Made by a program: the position numbers and the translations under genes. Source: Metallyticus violacea (taxonomy: Eukaryota > Arthropoda > Insecta > Mantodea > Metallyticidae). From it: 64,000 nucleotides of DNA. Location of the stretch: NCBI GenBank assembly GCA_030762175.1, contig CM060846.1:178437041-178501040 (forward strand), read 5' to 3'. Shown in pieces: positions 23,445-36,212 of the stretch. Numbering within the stretch: the stretch's first letter is position 1; each line of letters starts with the position of its first letter. The notes below the pieces were generated by a model. That model worked only from the letters and a program-made list of their open reading frames with translations, was not told the origin of the DNA and did no database searches.

Positions 23445-23760
23445 ATGCTCTGGTTAAGGGAAGTAGGAAATTATGTGGATCTCTGTTCAGCATATCTTCT
23501 GAACAAAAGGTCGCGGATTCAAACCCGACCGGGATCGTTAGATTTTACAGGATGTAAAACAATCGAGTGCAAGTTCTCAGAGAAATACTTTAACCGTAAT
23601 TCCCGATTAATAGGTTTACAGCACATTAACCAGCTTCATATCTGGGGGGGGGGGGTTCCTGGGCAAAATTATCACTGTTTCATATGTTCATATCACTGCC
23701 AGGTGGCACTAGAAATGATAGGTTTACCACCTGTCCCTCTGCTCTCTGTCGGAAAATAGG
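23445..23760 (+). repeat. Possible tRNA-headed SINE of a further family
   Basis: ggtcgcggattcaaacccga followed by ccgggatcg is a B-box-like end of a tRNA head. 'cttctgaacaaaa' upstream may be its anticodon arm. The body does not match SINE-B beyond the head. It underlies a 112-codon frame (23421-23759) that I do not treat as a gene. A G run sits at 23645-23655. Confidence 0.45.
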
Positions 23761-23916
23761 CGTAAATGAAAATTCTCCTTGTGTACCGAAATCTCCTTCA
23801 TGGAAGGCACTCGCATTTGGGATGGAATGACGATACTAATAACTACTGTTCAGCAAAAGGTGGATAAAATATAATACTTAATATGTATAGTATAACTTTA
23901 AGTTTTGCTGCTTATG

Positions 23917-25190
23917 TACGAGGGCATTCAGAAATGATTTATAATAGTGTTAAAATACGGCACAGTCTATGAGCATGTCCATTCGTTGGGCGATGAACTG
24001 ATACAAGTATGCCATGCAGACGGTAGATGGTAGCTGCAAGCAGAAGGTGTAGCGAAAGGGCCGTGTTCATCTGTTGTCAAGTAGAGAAAGAAGTGCGCAA
24101 GATGGGAGGCGACTATCGTTAATAAACATGATCTGCATGGTTTTGTGGAAGGAAGGCGTTTAAACTGCAGAAATTCATAGACATTTAACGGTGGCATGTG
24201 GTCAGAACCTCCTGCACAGGAGACCGTTTACATCCGGATCGATGGATTCGTAAGCGGCAAGGAATCTGCACACACGAATGTGAGTATTGGTCTTCCGTAA
24301 ACATTTCGGTCTCTCAGGAAAATTGAGGTTGTACCTCAGTTGATTACGGCTGATAAGCGATAAACGTTTGATGAATTTTCAGATAAGTCTTGACCACGCA
24401 ACAGTACACACCATTATTCATGATGATTTGAATAAGAAAACGTTGTGCGCACTTGGAATCCACGGAACTTGATACAGGCACAGAAAGACAAAAAGATTGA
24501 AGTCTGTCGTCGGCTATTGGAAAAGCATAATGAAGATCTCCCCCCCCCCTTTTGTTTGAAAAGCTGATGACTTGTGACGGATCATGGTGCTACTACTACA
24601 CACCAGAGAAGAAAGTCAAATCCATGCAATATATATCCAGGGAGCCCTCTGCCCAAGAAATTTCGTGCTGCTCCATCTGCGAATAAGCAAGTTGTCACCT
24701 TCTTTTGGAACACTTCAGTCTTATTGCCAATGGACTGGCTTCCTCAAGGACCGTCAGCAATGAGGTGCACTGCGAGACCCTTACATGGCTAAGACGCAGG
24801 ATTCTGCAACAGCGAAGTGATCGACAGCAGTGTTCCTCCGACATGACAATGCGCCGGCCCACACCATCAACACTATAACTGGAAAATTGGTTTCGTTTAA
24901 GTTTATTGTTTCGATGCACCCACCATATTCACCGGTTCTCGCTCCGCCTTATTCGACAATCTGAAAGACTCGCTGATAGGGAAACATTACGGTAACAACG
25001 AGGAAATTCAGGCAGCTGGCCGCGAATGGTGGCATAGTTCTCCCAAACAGTTTCGCGACGCCATAATGAAGTTCCAGCAAGAGTGTAAAGGTGTAATTGT
25101 AAATCATTCCGTTCGCCCAACATAGCTATGGTCGATTTCACTGTTATATTCTTATAAATTTATTAATAAATGACCTTTTCAGAGTGCACG
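23917..25190 (+). pseudogene. mariner element, degenerate, plus strand
   Basis: About 1.27 kb, a normal mariner length. The ends tacgagggcattcagaaatg and, inverted at the right, a weaker match near aataaatgaccttttcagag look like decayed terminal inverted repeats. The transposase blocks in order are an HATVHTIIHDDLN-like helix-turn-helix remnant (about 24397-24432), LEKHNED, TCDGSWCYYYTPEKKVKSMQ (first catalytic Asp kept), PKKFRAAPSANKQVVTFFW, FLRHDNAPAHTINTITG (second Asp kept), HPPYSPVLAP, then NNEEIQAAGREWWHSSPKQF and KFQQECKGVIVN. Frameshifts separate almost every block (near 24540, 24650 and 24830), so no product is possible. It differs from the 11.4-kb mariner (HDNAPAH against HENSRPH), so it is a different family. 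Confidence 0.85.
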
Positions 25191-25227
25191 CCATCCCAGC
25201 CCAAAAAATATATGCCTAGCACCTTAC

Positions 25228-25233
25228 ATTATA

Positions 25234-25288
<55 letters not shown>

Positions 25289-25293
25289 GCAGC

Positions 25294-25335
<42 letters not shown>
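25228..25335. repeat. Compound (ATT)n-(AGT)n microsatellite
   Basis: About 19 ATT units followed directly by AGC/AGT units. Confidence 0.95.
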
Positions 25336-25336
<1 letters not shown>

Positions 25337-28300
25337 TTTTGATAATTTTCTTTCTATGTTTAAATATATTATTACATAATTTTCATATTAATGCATCATA
25401 AAAGGGAGGTTCCAAATCAAGCATGGGGACTAAACCATGAATATTTGGCTTACCGTGCTAACGCTGCAATCATTGACCTACAATGTCCTCCCAGAACGTG
25501 ACCCGCAACTCAATAGAACATTTCTAAGTGAGGACGTTAATCAAGATATTTCTATTTGCATATAGTGCAACTTGTTATTCAGTAAATGTAATACATTGCA
25601 GGGGCATATTCTAATGAGAACATCCAAAATAGTTTTCTCTCACCGATAATGTGTATGTTTCTTGAATCAGTAAAGGAAGCTAACATTGACATGAGCTGCT
25701 TAAATAGATTTGTTATAATTATATTTATAAAGCTGATGAAATTGCGGATAGCTGACCAACTTTACGTTATGGGTAAACTTAAGAAAAAGAGGAAGAAAAA
25801 ATAGAGCTATACATGATAGATTAATCTAATGACAAATTGAAAGTAATTACAATTATCTAGACATGTTTGTAAAAAGAGAAAAACGTGAAAGGAAAAACAC
25901 AGTTCCACACACAGATGGATAATGTGATTACCTACTGCTTTTTACGCTGCACATAACGCGTTTAAAATCCTGATCAATTCATATCCACCAGTTTAGTGCT
26001 TCTGGAACAGAGCTCCCTATTAAGGAATGGCTTTAATAAAAGCTGTAATAACCATAATGACTGGTACACCAAACATATTTTTCACATTTCCATAGTAGCA
26101 ACGTACTAGTTGGAGCGTTCTCTAACACCTTCTTTTATGAATTTGGTCTTTCATTTTTCCCCTCTTCCAGTACAATTATTAGTCTTCATGTTCCTGCATA
26201 TTTGAGACAAAGTAGACGCAACCCTCCCCCTTTTCAAATATAGATAATTTCTTTCGTTTTTTATTTACGCTCCCCTTCATTTGAATTATGCTGTATGTGA
26301 GTATGATCTTGTTAATGAATCAGGATAACGTATTTTATTTTACAACGTATTTTTCCAATAGAATAAATTTCATTAATAATATTGATCGTACGCATTATTC
26401 ACAGATTAGTTTATGATGCTTAACTTTAAAATTTCATTTGTGTTTTATTTAATAAACGCAATAGTAGCATCTTATGATATTTATTGTACTGAATAACCTA
26501 CGCAACATTATGGTATATTAATTTGCATTGCATATGGTTTTAGTAATTACACATTAGTACCAACATATTTAGAAAACGAGACTTGAAAGTATAGTTCCCC
26601 TTATTTGTTAGTTAAGGGCGTCATCTGCAAAGTCATTGCAAGTGCAAATTGCTGGTTGCTCCTCTCTGCGCTCTGTGCCTTTCCGAGGCTCTCTCGAGTA
26701 AATCGAATAGAACTAAGGCGAAACTGTAAAAGATGATAAATATAAAGGTTAGTTGTACATACGTAGCTTTTTAATGCCGAAATGTGAAAGGAAGTGCTGC
26801 GGCTAACGGTTAGCTACAACATCGTATTAGAAATTACCATGACTTGTGCAACAAAGAATAACAAACTGTTGCTCGTATTGAGGAAAAAGTCCATAGGTGA
26901 AGGATTCCTAGTGGACAAGAATTGAATATTCCGTTTAAAAAAAATCAACTTTCGAGGGACATTCAACAGTTGCTGGTGTATCAGAACCGGAAATTTTCTA
27001 AAATGACAAAATGTGACGTAATATTTATAACTCTATATTTAGGTGTGGTGTGATCTTTTAAAGACACATAATAATACGCAAGAGTGCATTTATTTCGTTG
27101 TTGAACTTTTTATTAATACGGTTAAGTGCTCGCAACATAAAGAACAAAAGAAACACAAACACCTTAAAAAATTAAAGAGAGAGAGAATAAATTGTGCCTA
27201 ATTTTGCGCGTTGAAAGAGTATAAACTACCGTTTTTCAAACCTTATGAAATGCTGGATTTCGAAGAGTAAAACGGAAATGTATCTGATATACAGGAAATA
27301 AATCATTAGAATGCTTTTTTACCCCAATTGAGCATCAACAGTGCAGTACACTGACAAGGAAAAAATAAACAAAAACGCAAAAGAATCACTGATATATAGA
27401 TAATCTACTAAACTCTGTATTCAAAGGTTATATTCGTTTTTCTTTAAAGCGCCGCAGTTGATGAGTGGTGGTCTCTGAAGGCAAGTTCCACTTTGAGGCA
27501 TGCTGTATAAACACCTGTACAATCTCGACTGGCGAGCTTCCTACGGAACTCTTTATTTAGCAACTCCGATATTTTACAACCATAAAATTCAGGGATAAGT
27601 AAACGATGTATAACTGTTTGGTGCGATTTTGTTTGTTCCAACCAGGTTTCTTTCCCTGTCAGCATAAATCTTAAAACTGTTATACAGTACATTCAATTTA
27701 AAAGAGGACCCATCATAGAAGCAGCAAAAACACACTTGCATATCTTGACTACATTGTATATTGCGAATGATTTCCTCTGAAGTTCACAGGTTTCATCCTG
27801 TTCCGAGAAATCTATGGAAAATTCCATTAATTATACAGATCCAATATCAGGACATTTATTTACCAGCTTCTTCTCAATCGAGTTCATGGCTGAGCTTCAT
27901 TCAGAATTTAGAATTTAGAATTTAGTACAAAATCGTGCACGACATAAGGCATTGTTTGGAAGTAAAGAGTTCTTTAACACGAACGCCATTCTTAACTCAT
28001 GCTGTCACAATAAACAGCAACACCATTCCAATCAGATACACGACATTTTCTTTGTCCGTGGAACTCATTTCCCTACTTTCTCCACCAGCACTTTCTCGGG
28101 AGGGGGGGGGGGAGCTGAAATAATACAGGAATCCACTACATCAAAAAATTCGCACACCAATATACTGTGTACTCTTTTAAAATGAACGCTCTATGTTTTA
28201 GGGATCTTCAAATTGGCGGTCATGAGATGGAAGTAAATAGCAAAATATGCAGCTTGTTTTCCTATGATGGAGTGAAAGGAAACAAAAATTGGAACAAGAT

Positions 28301-28539
28301 ACTTATTTCTTGCAATCAACATGACGTCTTCCCTTACTCCTGTATTTGAAGATCTGGGCCACAAGCAATCGATTGGTTTTGAGTCTCCTTTTTAGGGTAA
28401 AACCTCTGTAAAGAGATAACCAGGGCATAAAGGCTAAAATAGAGGGGATTCGAAGTTGTGGTCGTGCACGTACCGTAGCTATTGTGGAAGAGCACTGGCA
28501 CAAAAGTCGAAGATCCATAGTTCGAGTCCCGATCATGAC
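25336..28539. other. Long AT-rich stretch, no gene recognised
   Basis: Small frames (27444-27692 minus, 82 codons; 27935-28349 plus) have no known motif. A G run lies at about 28101-28110. This is the longest stretch here without an identified repeat. Confidence 0.4.
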
Positions 28540-28550
28540 CTAAAGTTTTT

Positions 28551-28844
28551 ACCGCCACGGGTGGCCGAGATCGTTAAGACGTGGACTCGTGAGCGGTAGG
28601 TCTTGGGTTCGCATTTCACCAGGACCATTCTCCCTAATTAGGTATTTTCTATTTTCTAGGTTTTCCTCAGTCCTCATAAATGGCAAATGCCGGGGAGGTA
28701 CTCCAAACTTACGCTTGGAACGTTTCCTTCCCTAAAATATCCTTTCTCAATTTTCATTTTATATCATGTATAATCAGTGTCCACCGCCTGTGGTGCATCA
28801 GTAGTTAAATGGGCGTTAAACACTATTCAAAAAAAAAAAAAATA
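28551..28844 (+). mobile_element. SINE-A copy with target duplication
   Basis: Full-length, head gccacgggtggccgagatcg, ending with a 14-A tail. The target ctaaagtttt (28540-28549) recurs as ctaaagcttt (28845-28854). Confidence 0.93.
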
Positions 28845-29080
28845 CTAAAGCTTTTCTTATGTGAATCTGACTCCAATTTTAGAGAATTGTTTAGAGTGCC
28901 GGTTTTCATATTTTCGGTTCAAATGTTTTTCTGCATTGTTAATTTTGAGGTATTTATCATTTTTAGTATTGGAAAATAGTATTAAAAAGTGAACAGACAT
29001 TTGCACCAATTCCAATAAGCTGAACAATGTAAAGAAACGTTATTTAATAACAAGCTTTCCAAATGCAGAAATAACCTTAT

Positions 29081-29594
29081 AAAGAGCAAAATTGGGTGGC
29101 TTAGGTGGTAACGCTTGGGAACCATATTCTGGAGGTCTCGGGTTCAAATCTTTTGAGTCAGATGTTGGGTTTTTCATGATTTACCCTGAATCTTTCCTTT
29201 CAACTAATTTTCTGCTGTCCCATTTCACGTTATGTCATACCGTTGGTTCTGTTGTAGGGTCAAAAATACCAGGAAAGGTGGGTTGTGTCTGGTGACTTGA
29301 GCGTTGAAAAAATGTCTGCCCTTTGTTGGTGTGGAAGCGGCTTTTCGGAGGTGCTCGAAATCCTTGAAGGAGTTCCGCAAGCGTCGGGCTGCTCTATATG
29401 GAAACAATAATAGGGAACCCATCTAAGTCCGTGCTTCACAGCCCTTGGATTCTGGTTGCTCGGTGTCTCCCTCATCCCTTCTCTTCCTCTCAGACGTATC
29501 CCCCATTTTGGGTGAAGGTACCCACTTGCGGCCAGCCCTAGAACACAGATGAAGTACCGGGAACTTCCATGTCCCTGCCAATTCAATCCAAGTC
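29081..29594 (+). mobile_element. SINE-C copy, ~0.5 kb
   Basis: Third SINE family. The tRNA-like head has ggcttaggtggtaacgcttg (A box) and gtctcgggttcaaatc (B box). The body matches the copy at 32.0 kb in the blocks ctgtcccatttcac, gttctgttgtagggtcaaaa / gaatcagggtcgaaag, aggtgggttg, ggaagcggcttttcgga and the end cctgccaattcaatcc. Possible 8-bp target duplication aaccttat (29073-29080 and 29595-29602). It is longer than a typical SINE, so a composite origin is possible. Confidence 0.7.
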
Positions 29595-29602
29595 AACCTT
29601 AT

Positions 29603-30112
29603 TACATTTGACTTTGATAGAACTATAATAAAATGAGAGAAGTAGATATGTTTATAAACTTGGATTCCAGTGTATTAACATTATAAGAACATTTTTTTTA
29701 TAATTTTGCAGTCGAATATCATGTCCTTTAAACGATGTTTCTATTGTACCTTTTCCTGCGAATTGAAAATGCATAGGGATCCGTAATATCTAAATGCGGA
29801 GCTTTCCATGAGACACAACAGATTCACCAGTTTTTATCTAGCGTTCATTTTTGAGATGAAGAATTATCTCTGTAAAGGAATAATCAGTATATGCGGGTTG
29901 GATGGTGACAGTCGTCACTGAGCGCTTGAGTCACAGCGGCAACTAAGAACGATTTTCTGACTGGGTATCAATCGCATATTAATAGCTAGTGACTTTACTC
30001 AATAATGACGTAACTATTTACTTCGACATTACATGACGTTCCTGCTGCAAACCACCTTCACATCAGCTACTACCTAACTTGACATTCCCATTGCTCTTTG
30101 CGTTTTTGATCT
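29603..30112. other. No gene recognised
   Basis: Nothing identifiable between SINE copies. Confidence 0.4.
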
Positions 30113-30123
30113 TCCAAAATACG

Positions 30124-30411
30124 GTTTTTTTATTTGAATTGCGTATAACGGCCGCTTTTACTACTAAGGCAGCACAGACGGTGGACACTGATGATACATG
30201 AAACGAAATGATATGTTGGGAAAGAATTTTTTTTTAACGAAGGAAACGTTCCAGGCCTAAGTTTAGGGTACGTCCCCGGCATTTGTCACTTATGAGGAAT
30301 GAGGAAAACCTGGGTAAAACCCCAGTCAGGAAGGACAATCCTAGCGGGAAACGAACCCCAGAATTCCTGCTCACGAGACTGCGTCTTAACGACTTCGGCC
30401 AGTCGTGGCGG
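30124..30411 (-). mobile_element. SINE-A copy
   Basis: Minus-strand, near full length, head gccacgactggccgaagtcg on the minus strand. A short possible target duplication tccaaa flanks it (30113 and 30412). Confidence 0.9.
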
Positions 30412-30419
30412 TCCAAAGG

Positions 30420-31121
30420 ACCTTGGACACAACTTGCATCTATCTAAAGCGTGAAATAAAAAAGTATTTGTGACACGAAACAAGTTCTCATTTGCAAAGT
30501 GAAAAAAACTGTACACATACTTTTACTGTCCTTTCATCGCATATTTCTACGAATTAAATGCAATGGGTTACACATTCTTTGTTAAATTATGTCAATTTTC
30601 GATTTATGCGTTATTCAGAAGGCAAATGAATTTTGATCATGATTAAGGAAGGTTTCCGCAATATTAAGGTTCCAAATTTCCATTCTCGCAAATAAACCTT
30701 GGGAAAAGAGAAAAGTTCAAACACTATTATACAAATCTTACCAAGGGTGTTAATATGCATATCATTAAACAAATCGCTTCTTGCAAAAACGAGATTGCCT
30801 TTCAGAGGCTGTATAGAATTAAAGATCAAAAAATGCGTCATTCACAAAATTTCAAGAGCATAAGATAATGACCTGCACTGAATGACATCCACTAGGAGCA
30901 TACAGTGTATTTCCCTTTCGTAAATGCAAGATTTACTTCGGAGCAGGAAATAATTAAATACATAGTCATATGCAGGTACATATAGCTTCAATTGCGTCAA
31001 TTTATCAAGCGAGTTCGTGGTTCCAAAATTATCTTGCAAGTCTTCTAAGTAATCTTAACAGCTCTGTTTCAGTGCAACATAAACAGTTGTTGCTAGTTCA
31101 CTTACTAATAAGGGCAAAACA
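30420..31121. other. No gene recognised
   Basis: AT-rich, with short minus-strand frames without known motifs. Confidence 0.4.
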
Positions 31122-31134
31122 GACTGTGAATTAA

Positions 31135-31438
31135 ATTTTTTTAATTGATTTATTTATGAACGCTCTTTAACATCTCAGGTCATCAGCATCCCATTCAACT
31201 CAGGGCGTGAAACGGCCGACAAATTTTGCTCAGAGGCCTCTCTTTCAGGCTTGAGGTTCTTTTTCGTGGCGTAAATGTACGACACGGGACCCACGGCTTT
31301 ACTTCCCTTCCGAAGGAAGCCATACTTAGGATTTTTACGCCCCGAAAAAATCCATCGGTCCTGGCCGGGTTCGAACCCGCGTTTTGGGTTTAGGAGGCAA
31401 GTATGGTAACCACTACACCACCAGTGAACTGTGACAGT
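31135..31438 (-). mobile_element. SINE-B copy with perfect 13-bp target duplication
   Basis: Minus-strand, full length, B box gggttcgaacccggccagg on the minus strand, ending in an A-rich (ATAA) tail. The target gactgtgaattaa is present at 31122-31134 and 31439-31451 without mismatch. Its 5' end carries extra bases (ccagtgaactgtgaca side) before the usual tRNA start. Confidence 0.96.
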
Positions 31439-31542
31439 GACTGTGAATTAAGTATATATATATATATATAAACAATTGCAAATAAAAATATTCACACCAA
31501 CAGGTTGAACAAACTCCAAACTCATATTTATGATGAATGATT

Positions 31543-31579
<37 letters not shown>
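31543..31579. repeat. (GA)n microsatellite
   Basis: About 18 GA units. Confidence 0.95.
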
Positions 31580-31583
<4 letters not shown>

Positions 31584-32029
31584 AATTTCGCACTGACACA
31601 ATTTCATTGTAAGCTTAGAGTTCCCAAAGAATAAAAACGAATTATAAAGCAATTAAAATTTATATTCTTATGACTTTTCAGCTTAACACACAAATAGTAT
31701 GATAATTATTTAGTAAGAATCTGTTAGAGAATGAATTCGCTAGATATCCATGTTCTATGAACACTAGGAATAAGAGTAGAAGCAATGTCTTACTACTAGC
31801 TTGAATTTCTTTTAAATTAACTGGTTTTTTTCATTTAAATACATCTTATACATTGTCTTTGGTTTAGACTGAAATAAAAATTAGCAGTTTGTTTTTGTTT
31901 CTCTGTGCATATCTGTACGTAACATAACTTCCCTTTTTAATGAAAAACCATAAATTATCTGCAAGCAGTAGTATTTCAATTGTTACACAGAATATTGTGT
32001 TAAAACAGTGAAAAATGAACTATTTTATC

Positions 32030-32515
32030 AATATACCAAACAGAGTGGCTCAGGCGTTAACCTTGGAACACGCATTCGGGAAGATCCCGGTTTAAATTCC
32101 TTGGTTCCGACCATCGAAATCCTGAATTTTCCTTGGCCACTAAGGCGGCGGATTTTTTACTCTCCCATTTCACTTCATTTCATTCTGTTGGTTATGAATC
32201 AGGGTCGAAAGTGCCAGGCGAGGTGGGCTGAACCGCCTGTGGTGCTTCAGTAATAAAAACGGGCGTTAAACACTATTAAAAAAAGAGGTGGGCTGATGTT
32301 TGGGAAAGGTTTCTGCCACGACATCAAGGCTTGCATTCCTTGGAGGGGGCTCTGGGACTCCGTCTATTTTCGTGCCTTACCGTCTGGATCATGGCCGCAC
32401 GGTGTGCCCCTTATTTCATCCCTTCATTGGAGGCGCAGGCACAAACAGCCAGTCCTTGAACAGGCCTGAAGTATAGAAATTTGTCATGTGTCTCTGCCTA
32501 TCAATTCTACCAATA
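32030..32515 (+). mobile_element. SINE-C copy, interrupted by a SINE-A tail
   Basis: Head gagtggctcaggcgttaacc, B-box-like gatcccggtttaaattcc, then ctcccatttcacttc, gaatcagggtcgaaagtgcc and aggtgggctg. It resumes after the nested insertion with tttgggaaaggtttctgcca and ends ctgcctatcaattctacc. Alignment with 29.08-29.59 kb supports the family. Confidence 0.7.
32231..32284 (+). mobile_element. Mini-SINE: 54-nt SINE-A tail nested in SINE-C
   Basis: Starts aaccgcctgtggtgcttcag, ends cgggcgttaaacactatt plus an A tail. Perfect 11-bp target duplication gaggtgggctg (32220-32230 and 32285-32295). The uninterrupted SINE-C at 29.2 kb shows the empty-site form (aggtgggttg once). Confidence 0.9.
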
Positions 32516-32661
32516 TCTGAATATTATCTGGACATCTGAACCCGTATTATAAACACAACATCAATTTACTGAGATAAAATGCCACGGTGCCAAAACTTTT
32601 TAGTCTTTCATTCACTGTTCAACACCCTTCCAAACTACTTATGTTGGGAAAACACGACGTT

Positions 32662-32950
32662 TTTTTTTTTTTAGTAGTGTTTAACGCCCGTTTTTACTAC
32701 TGAGGCACCACAGGCGGTGGACACTGATGATACATGAAATGAAATGATATATTGGGAAAGGATTTTTTTTTTTTAAGGAAGGAAGCGTTCCAGGCCTAAG
32801 TTTAGGTACCTCCCCGGCATTTGCCAGTTATGAAGACTGAGGAAAACCTGGAAAAAACCCCAGTCAGGGAGGACGGTCCTGGCGGGATTCGAACCGCAGA
32901 CCTCCCGCTCACGAGTCCATGCCTTAACGACCTCGGCCACCCGTGGCGGT
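32662..32950 (-). mobile_element. SINE-A copy close to consensus, perfect 11-bp target duplication
   Basis: Minus-strand, full length, with a near-consensus head and body and an A tail (T run 32662-32672). Target aacacgacgtt at 32651-32661 and 32951-32961, identical. Together with 35.3 kb it is among the least decayed copies, so probably among the youngest. Confidence 0.97.
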
Positions 32951-32961
32951 AACACGACGTT

Positions 32962-35294
32962 GATTTATCAGGAACATTTATAGAAAATGAGCAAACAAGA
33001 ATTTGATTATTTAGTGAACTGAAACCTTCTGAATGTAGAAGATTTTTTCTAGTAAGAAAATTAATTTAGAGTATGTTATATATTGGGAAATTTGACATAT
33101 TACAATCCAATGAAGATAATGGACCTATTACTTCAGCTGAAAATCAGTCATAATTAAAACTATCCACTGCAGTAATAGCGATTCAATGAATGCACTTTTG
33201 CTCTCAAAAGGAGGTATATTTTATTAGAGTATCTTCTTCTACAAGAAGAAAATTAAGAGGTATAAGAAATAGCTACTAAATCGTCAGACTTTAGTAGATA
33301 TTGCTAATCTTCGAATGGTGTCCGATTGTGAGTTGAGATCAAGAAAATTAGGTATAGCAAGTTCAAAAGGAAGAGGGGGGGGAAGTTTAATATTAAACAC
33401 ATAAACAAGAAGTATTAATTACATCCATTTAACATTTAACTTTATCATATCTTTGAAAAATAAAGTTATTGTTGTTCTCCAATTGTATAATAATCAGCCA
33501 TTGATTAAAATTTAATTTAATAAAATGATAAATTTTCAAACGTGATTTTGAGTTTCTCAAAAATGTATTATTTAATTCATCTTTCTTTAAATTTTAAATT
33601 TATTTACGGTTGATTAATATTCCATGTTTTCAAACATGTGCAATATTTTCATTAAAGAAAAATAGTACATTTTATCTTATAATTCATAATTTAATAAGAT
33701 ATTGCAAAAATATCCTTTTGAAACTTTTCTCATGAGTATTTAGAGTGATATAGTATATAAAATTATTTTAGAGGATGAATGAGATTTTTTAACATTGAAA
33801 TACAATTTTGTAAGCAATTTATGTACTTATAAATATAGTCGCGCTTATAATAATGGCTCACTATTCTAGTTGAAGATTTACTCGCTAAAAGCGATGGTGA
33901 CAGATTTCATTTTTCTATTGCATTTCGATTTTTAGACAAAGAAATATCGAATACTTTGATAGAATGTTAGAATGCATGGTTATAAAATATGAATCTTTTG
34001 TGGGAGCATGGCACTTGGTTTTAAAGCTGAAGAGATAAAATATCACGTGCCATTTCTCCTATTTAGTACCTAAGCATGAAATCCTCATTACAATAAATAT
34101 AGATAAATTATACAAAGCTGTGCAATACCCGCATTAATTGTGGTTGTGGTTATTATAAATAATGTGTACATAACAACATGCTAAGGTATAAAGCATTAGA
34201 ACTATTAAAATAAAAATTAATTTAAAAAATTAAAAGATAGTATGAATTCTAAGACTGGCAAACTATAAAGATTCACTTTACTGGTATTTATAGCCACATA
34301 AAAAGTTTCATACCAAATTGTACATTAGTTATTTTTGGAGGTGTCAGTGAAGCTCTTGTGATTTTTCACTAAAACTGGTTGAAGCAGGTTTCCCAGCTTC
34401 GAAAAACCCATAATGAATCCCAGATATATTAATCACTCAACAATATTATAAATCTGCATTACTGTCCAATGTAACATGAATAAGAAATGTACCGATATGT
34501 TAGAACATTAGCAACTTATTCGTTTTGTATAAAGAATGTATGTGCTGCTAAAATGTATTAGAAAGCGTATACTGTACGGACTGTGTCGTTTCTCCTTAGC
34601 GAGAGGGACAGAACTGGACGTTTTTATGAGGGACCAGCCCTCATAAATACCTTAAGAATGTTAACTTAGGGGTTGGAGGGACATTCCTCTGCAAATGTGC
34701 CGTTAGCCAGGGTAAAATATGGGTGCGGAGGAACCTTGAAAGTGACCTTTTTGAGAAAGGAGGCTACACAATACTGACAAAGAAAGTTCCAGCATATTCT
34801 CTAAATTCAATGAGAAACAAGGGGGACTTTAGGAAAAACAAACTTGGGCAAAGACTGGAACTGCGGAACACGCCATTCCTGTGTGGTAACGCAACAGGGG
34901 GGGGGGGGGGCGGAGCGAGAAATCCACCCCCCCACAATAGTAAAGTACCGCGAATCACGTGCAATAAACTGTGTAGAAAACAGGTAGTAACGAAATTATA
35001 ATTGAAATCTTAGAAGCCAAATGCGTGGGGAAATTGGTCGACGGAGATATTAATTAAAGGAAATGGAAATCAGAGAAACCGGGGGTTTTAGTGGGAGTTT
35101 TTAGTTAGAATGCGGAGTGTGCAAAACCGGAACAGCATTTTTATTCAATGCCAAAGAGAGTTATTAGCTAAGATTCCGCGAGATTATTCTCCACATCACT
35201 GTGAATCCAGTGTCTTTTTGTGTTATATTGTTGACTTTCAGCTTGCAGTTGCTGTATATGCTAATATACATTACTGTGAAGCTGAATAATAAAT
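32962..35294. other. Long AT-rich stretch, no gene recognised
   Basis: Only short G/C homopolymer runs (33375, about 34900-34910) and low-complexity AT. The 92-codon frame at 34723-35001 has no recognisable domain. Confidence 0.45.
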
Positions 35295-35575
35295 TACCGC
35301 AACCGGTGGCTGAGGTCGTTAAGGCGCGGACTCGTGAGCGGGAGGTCTTGGGTTCGAATCCTGCCAGGACCGTCTTTCCTGGCCGGGGTTTTCTCCAGGT
35401 TTTCCTCAACCCTCTTAAATGGCAGATGCCGGGGAGGCACCCTAAACTTATGCCTGGAACTTTCCTTCCTTAAAAAAAATCCTTTCCAAGTATTTCATTT
35501 CATTTTGTGCATCATCTGTGTTCACCACCTGTGGTGCCTCTATAGCAAAAACGGGAGTTAAGTACCATTAAAAAA
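35295..35575 (+). mobile_element. SINE-A copy
   Basis: Full-length plus-strand copy, A box gtggctgaggtcgttaaggc, B box gggttcgaatcctgcc, ending cgggagttaagtaccatt plus A tail. No clear target duplication. Confidence 0.93.
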
Positions 35576-36178
35576 CAAAATTAGCTACTAAACTTCCAAT
35601 GAATGGACAATTAAGTAATTCTCCACTTCTTAAGAGACCCTCGCAAAAGAGTAAAAGAGTACTAAAGCAGTGTTAGGTGCGTAAAGGTAGACCTATGGCG
35701 ACTCAATTAACTACTTTCCCAGACTCTCAAGGTTCCAACAGACTTCTAGATAAAGTGTATAAATGTAAAAGAACACATTGGCCCCTGAGTGAACAGATAA
35801 CAATAAAAGTAGTCTGATGGGCTTTTAATTCAAGAAGACGACGCTTTTTCATTTCCCACTCCCTGGATCATTAATTAATGTTCCTAAAAATACACTGGTA
35901 AAGTGATCTGTGCTGGAACTGTGGTAAGAGCTATCTCTACACCACAGGAAAGGAGAAGAAGTTGAGGGAAAATAAGAAGCAGTCATTGGTTCCGCTACCC
36001 CCATACACACCACAATTTCAGAGGGGCCGAAAGGACTTTTTTACTTCTCCATCTTCACACCAAAATCCATTATCTAAGAATCCAAAATAATCCTAATAAA
36101 ATCCTATTCCTTATCTCCTCTATTATAATAAAGGTATCCGCAGAAATTAATCCCGAACATCAGATTATCAAACTCAAC

Positions 36179-36212
<34 letters not shown>

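Noticed and set aside
23421..23759. 112-codon frame
   Set aside because: Starts at the end of a mini-SINE and runs through a tRNA-like repeat and a G run.
34723..35001. 92-codon frame
   Set aside because: Contains a Gly run from a G homopolymer and an abrupt Pro run on the other strand; no domain.
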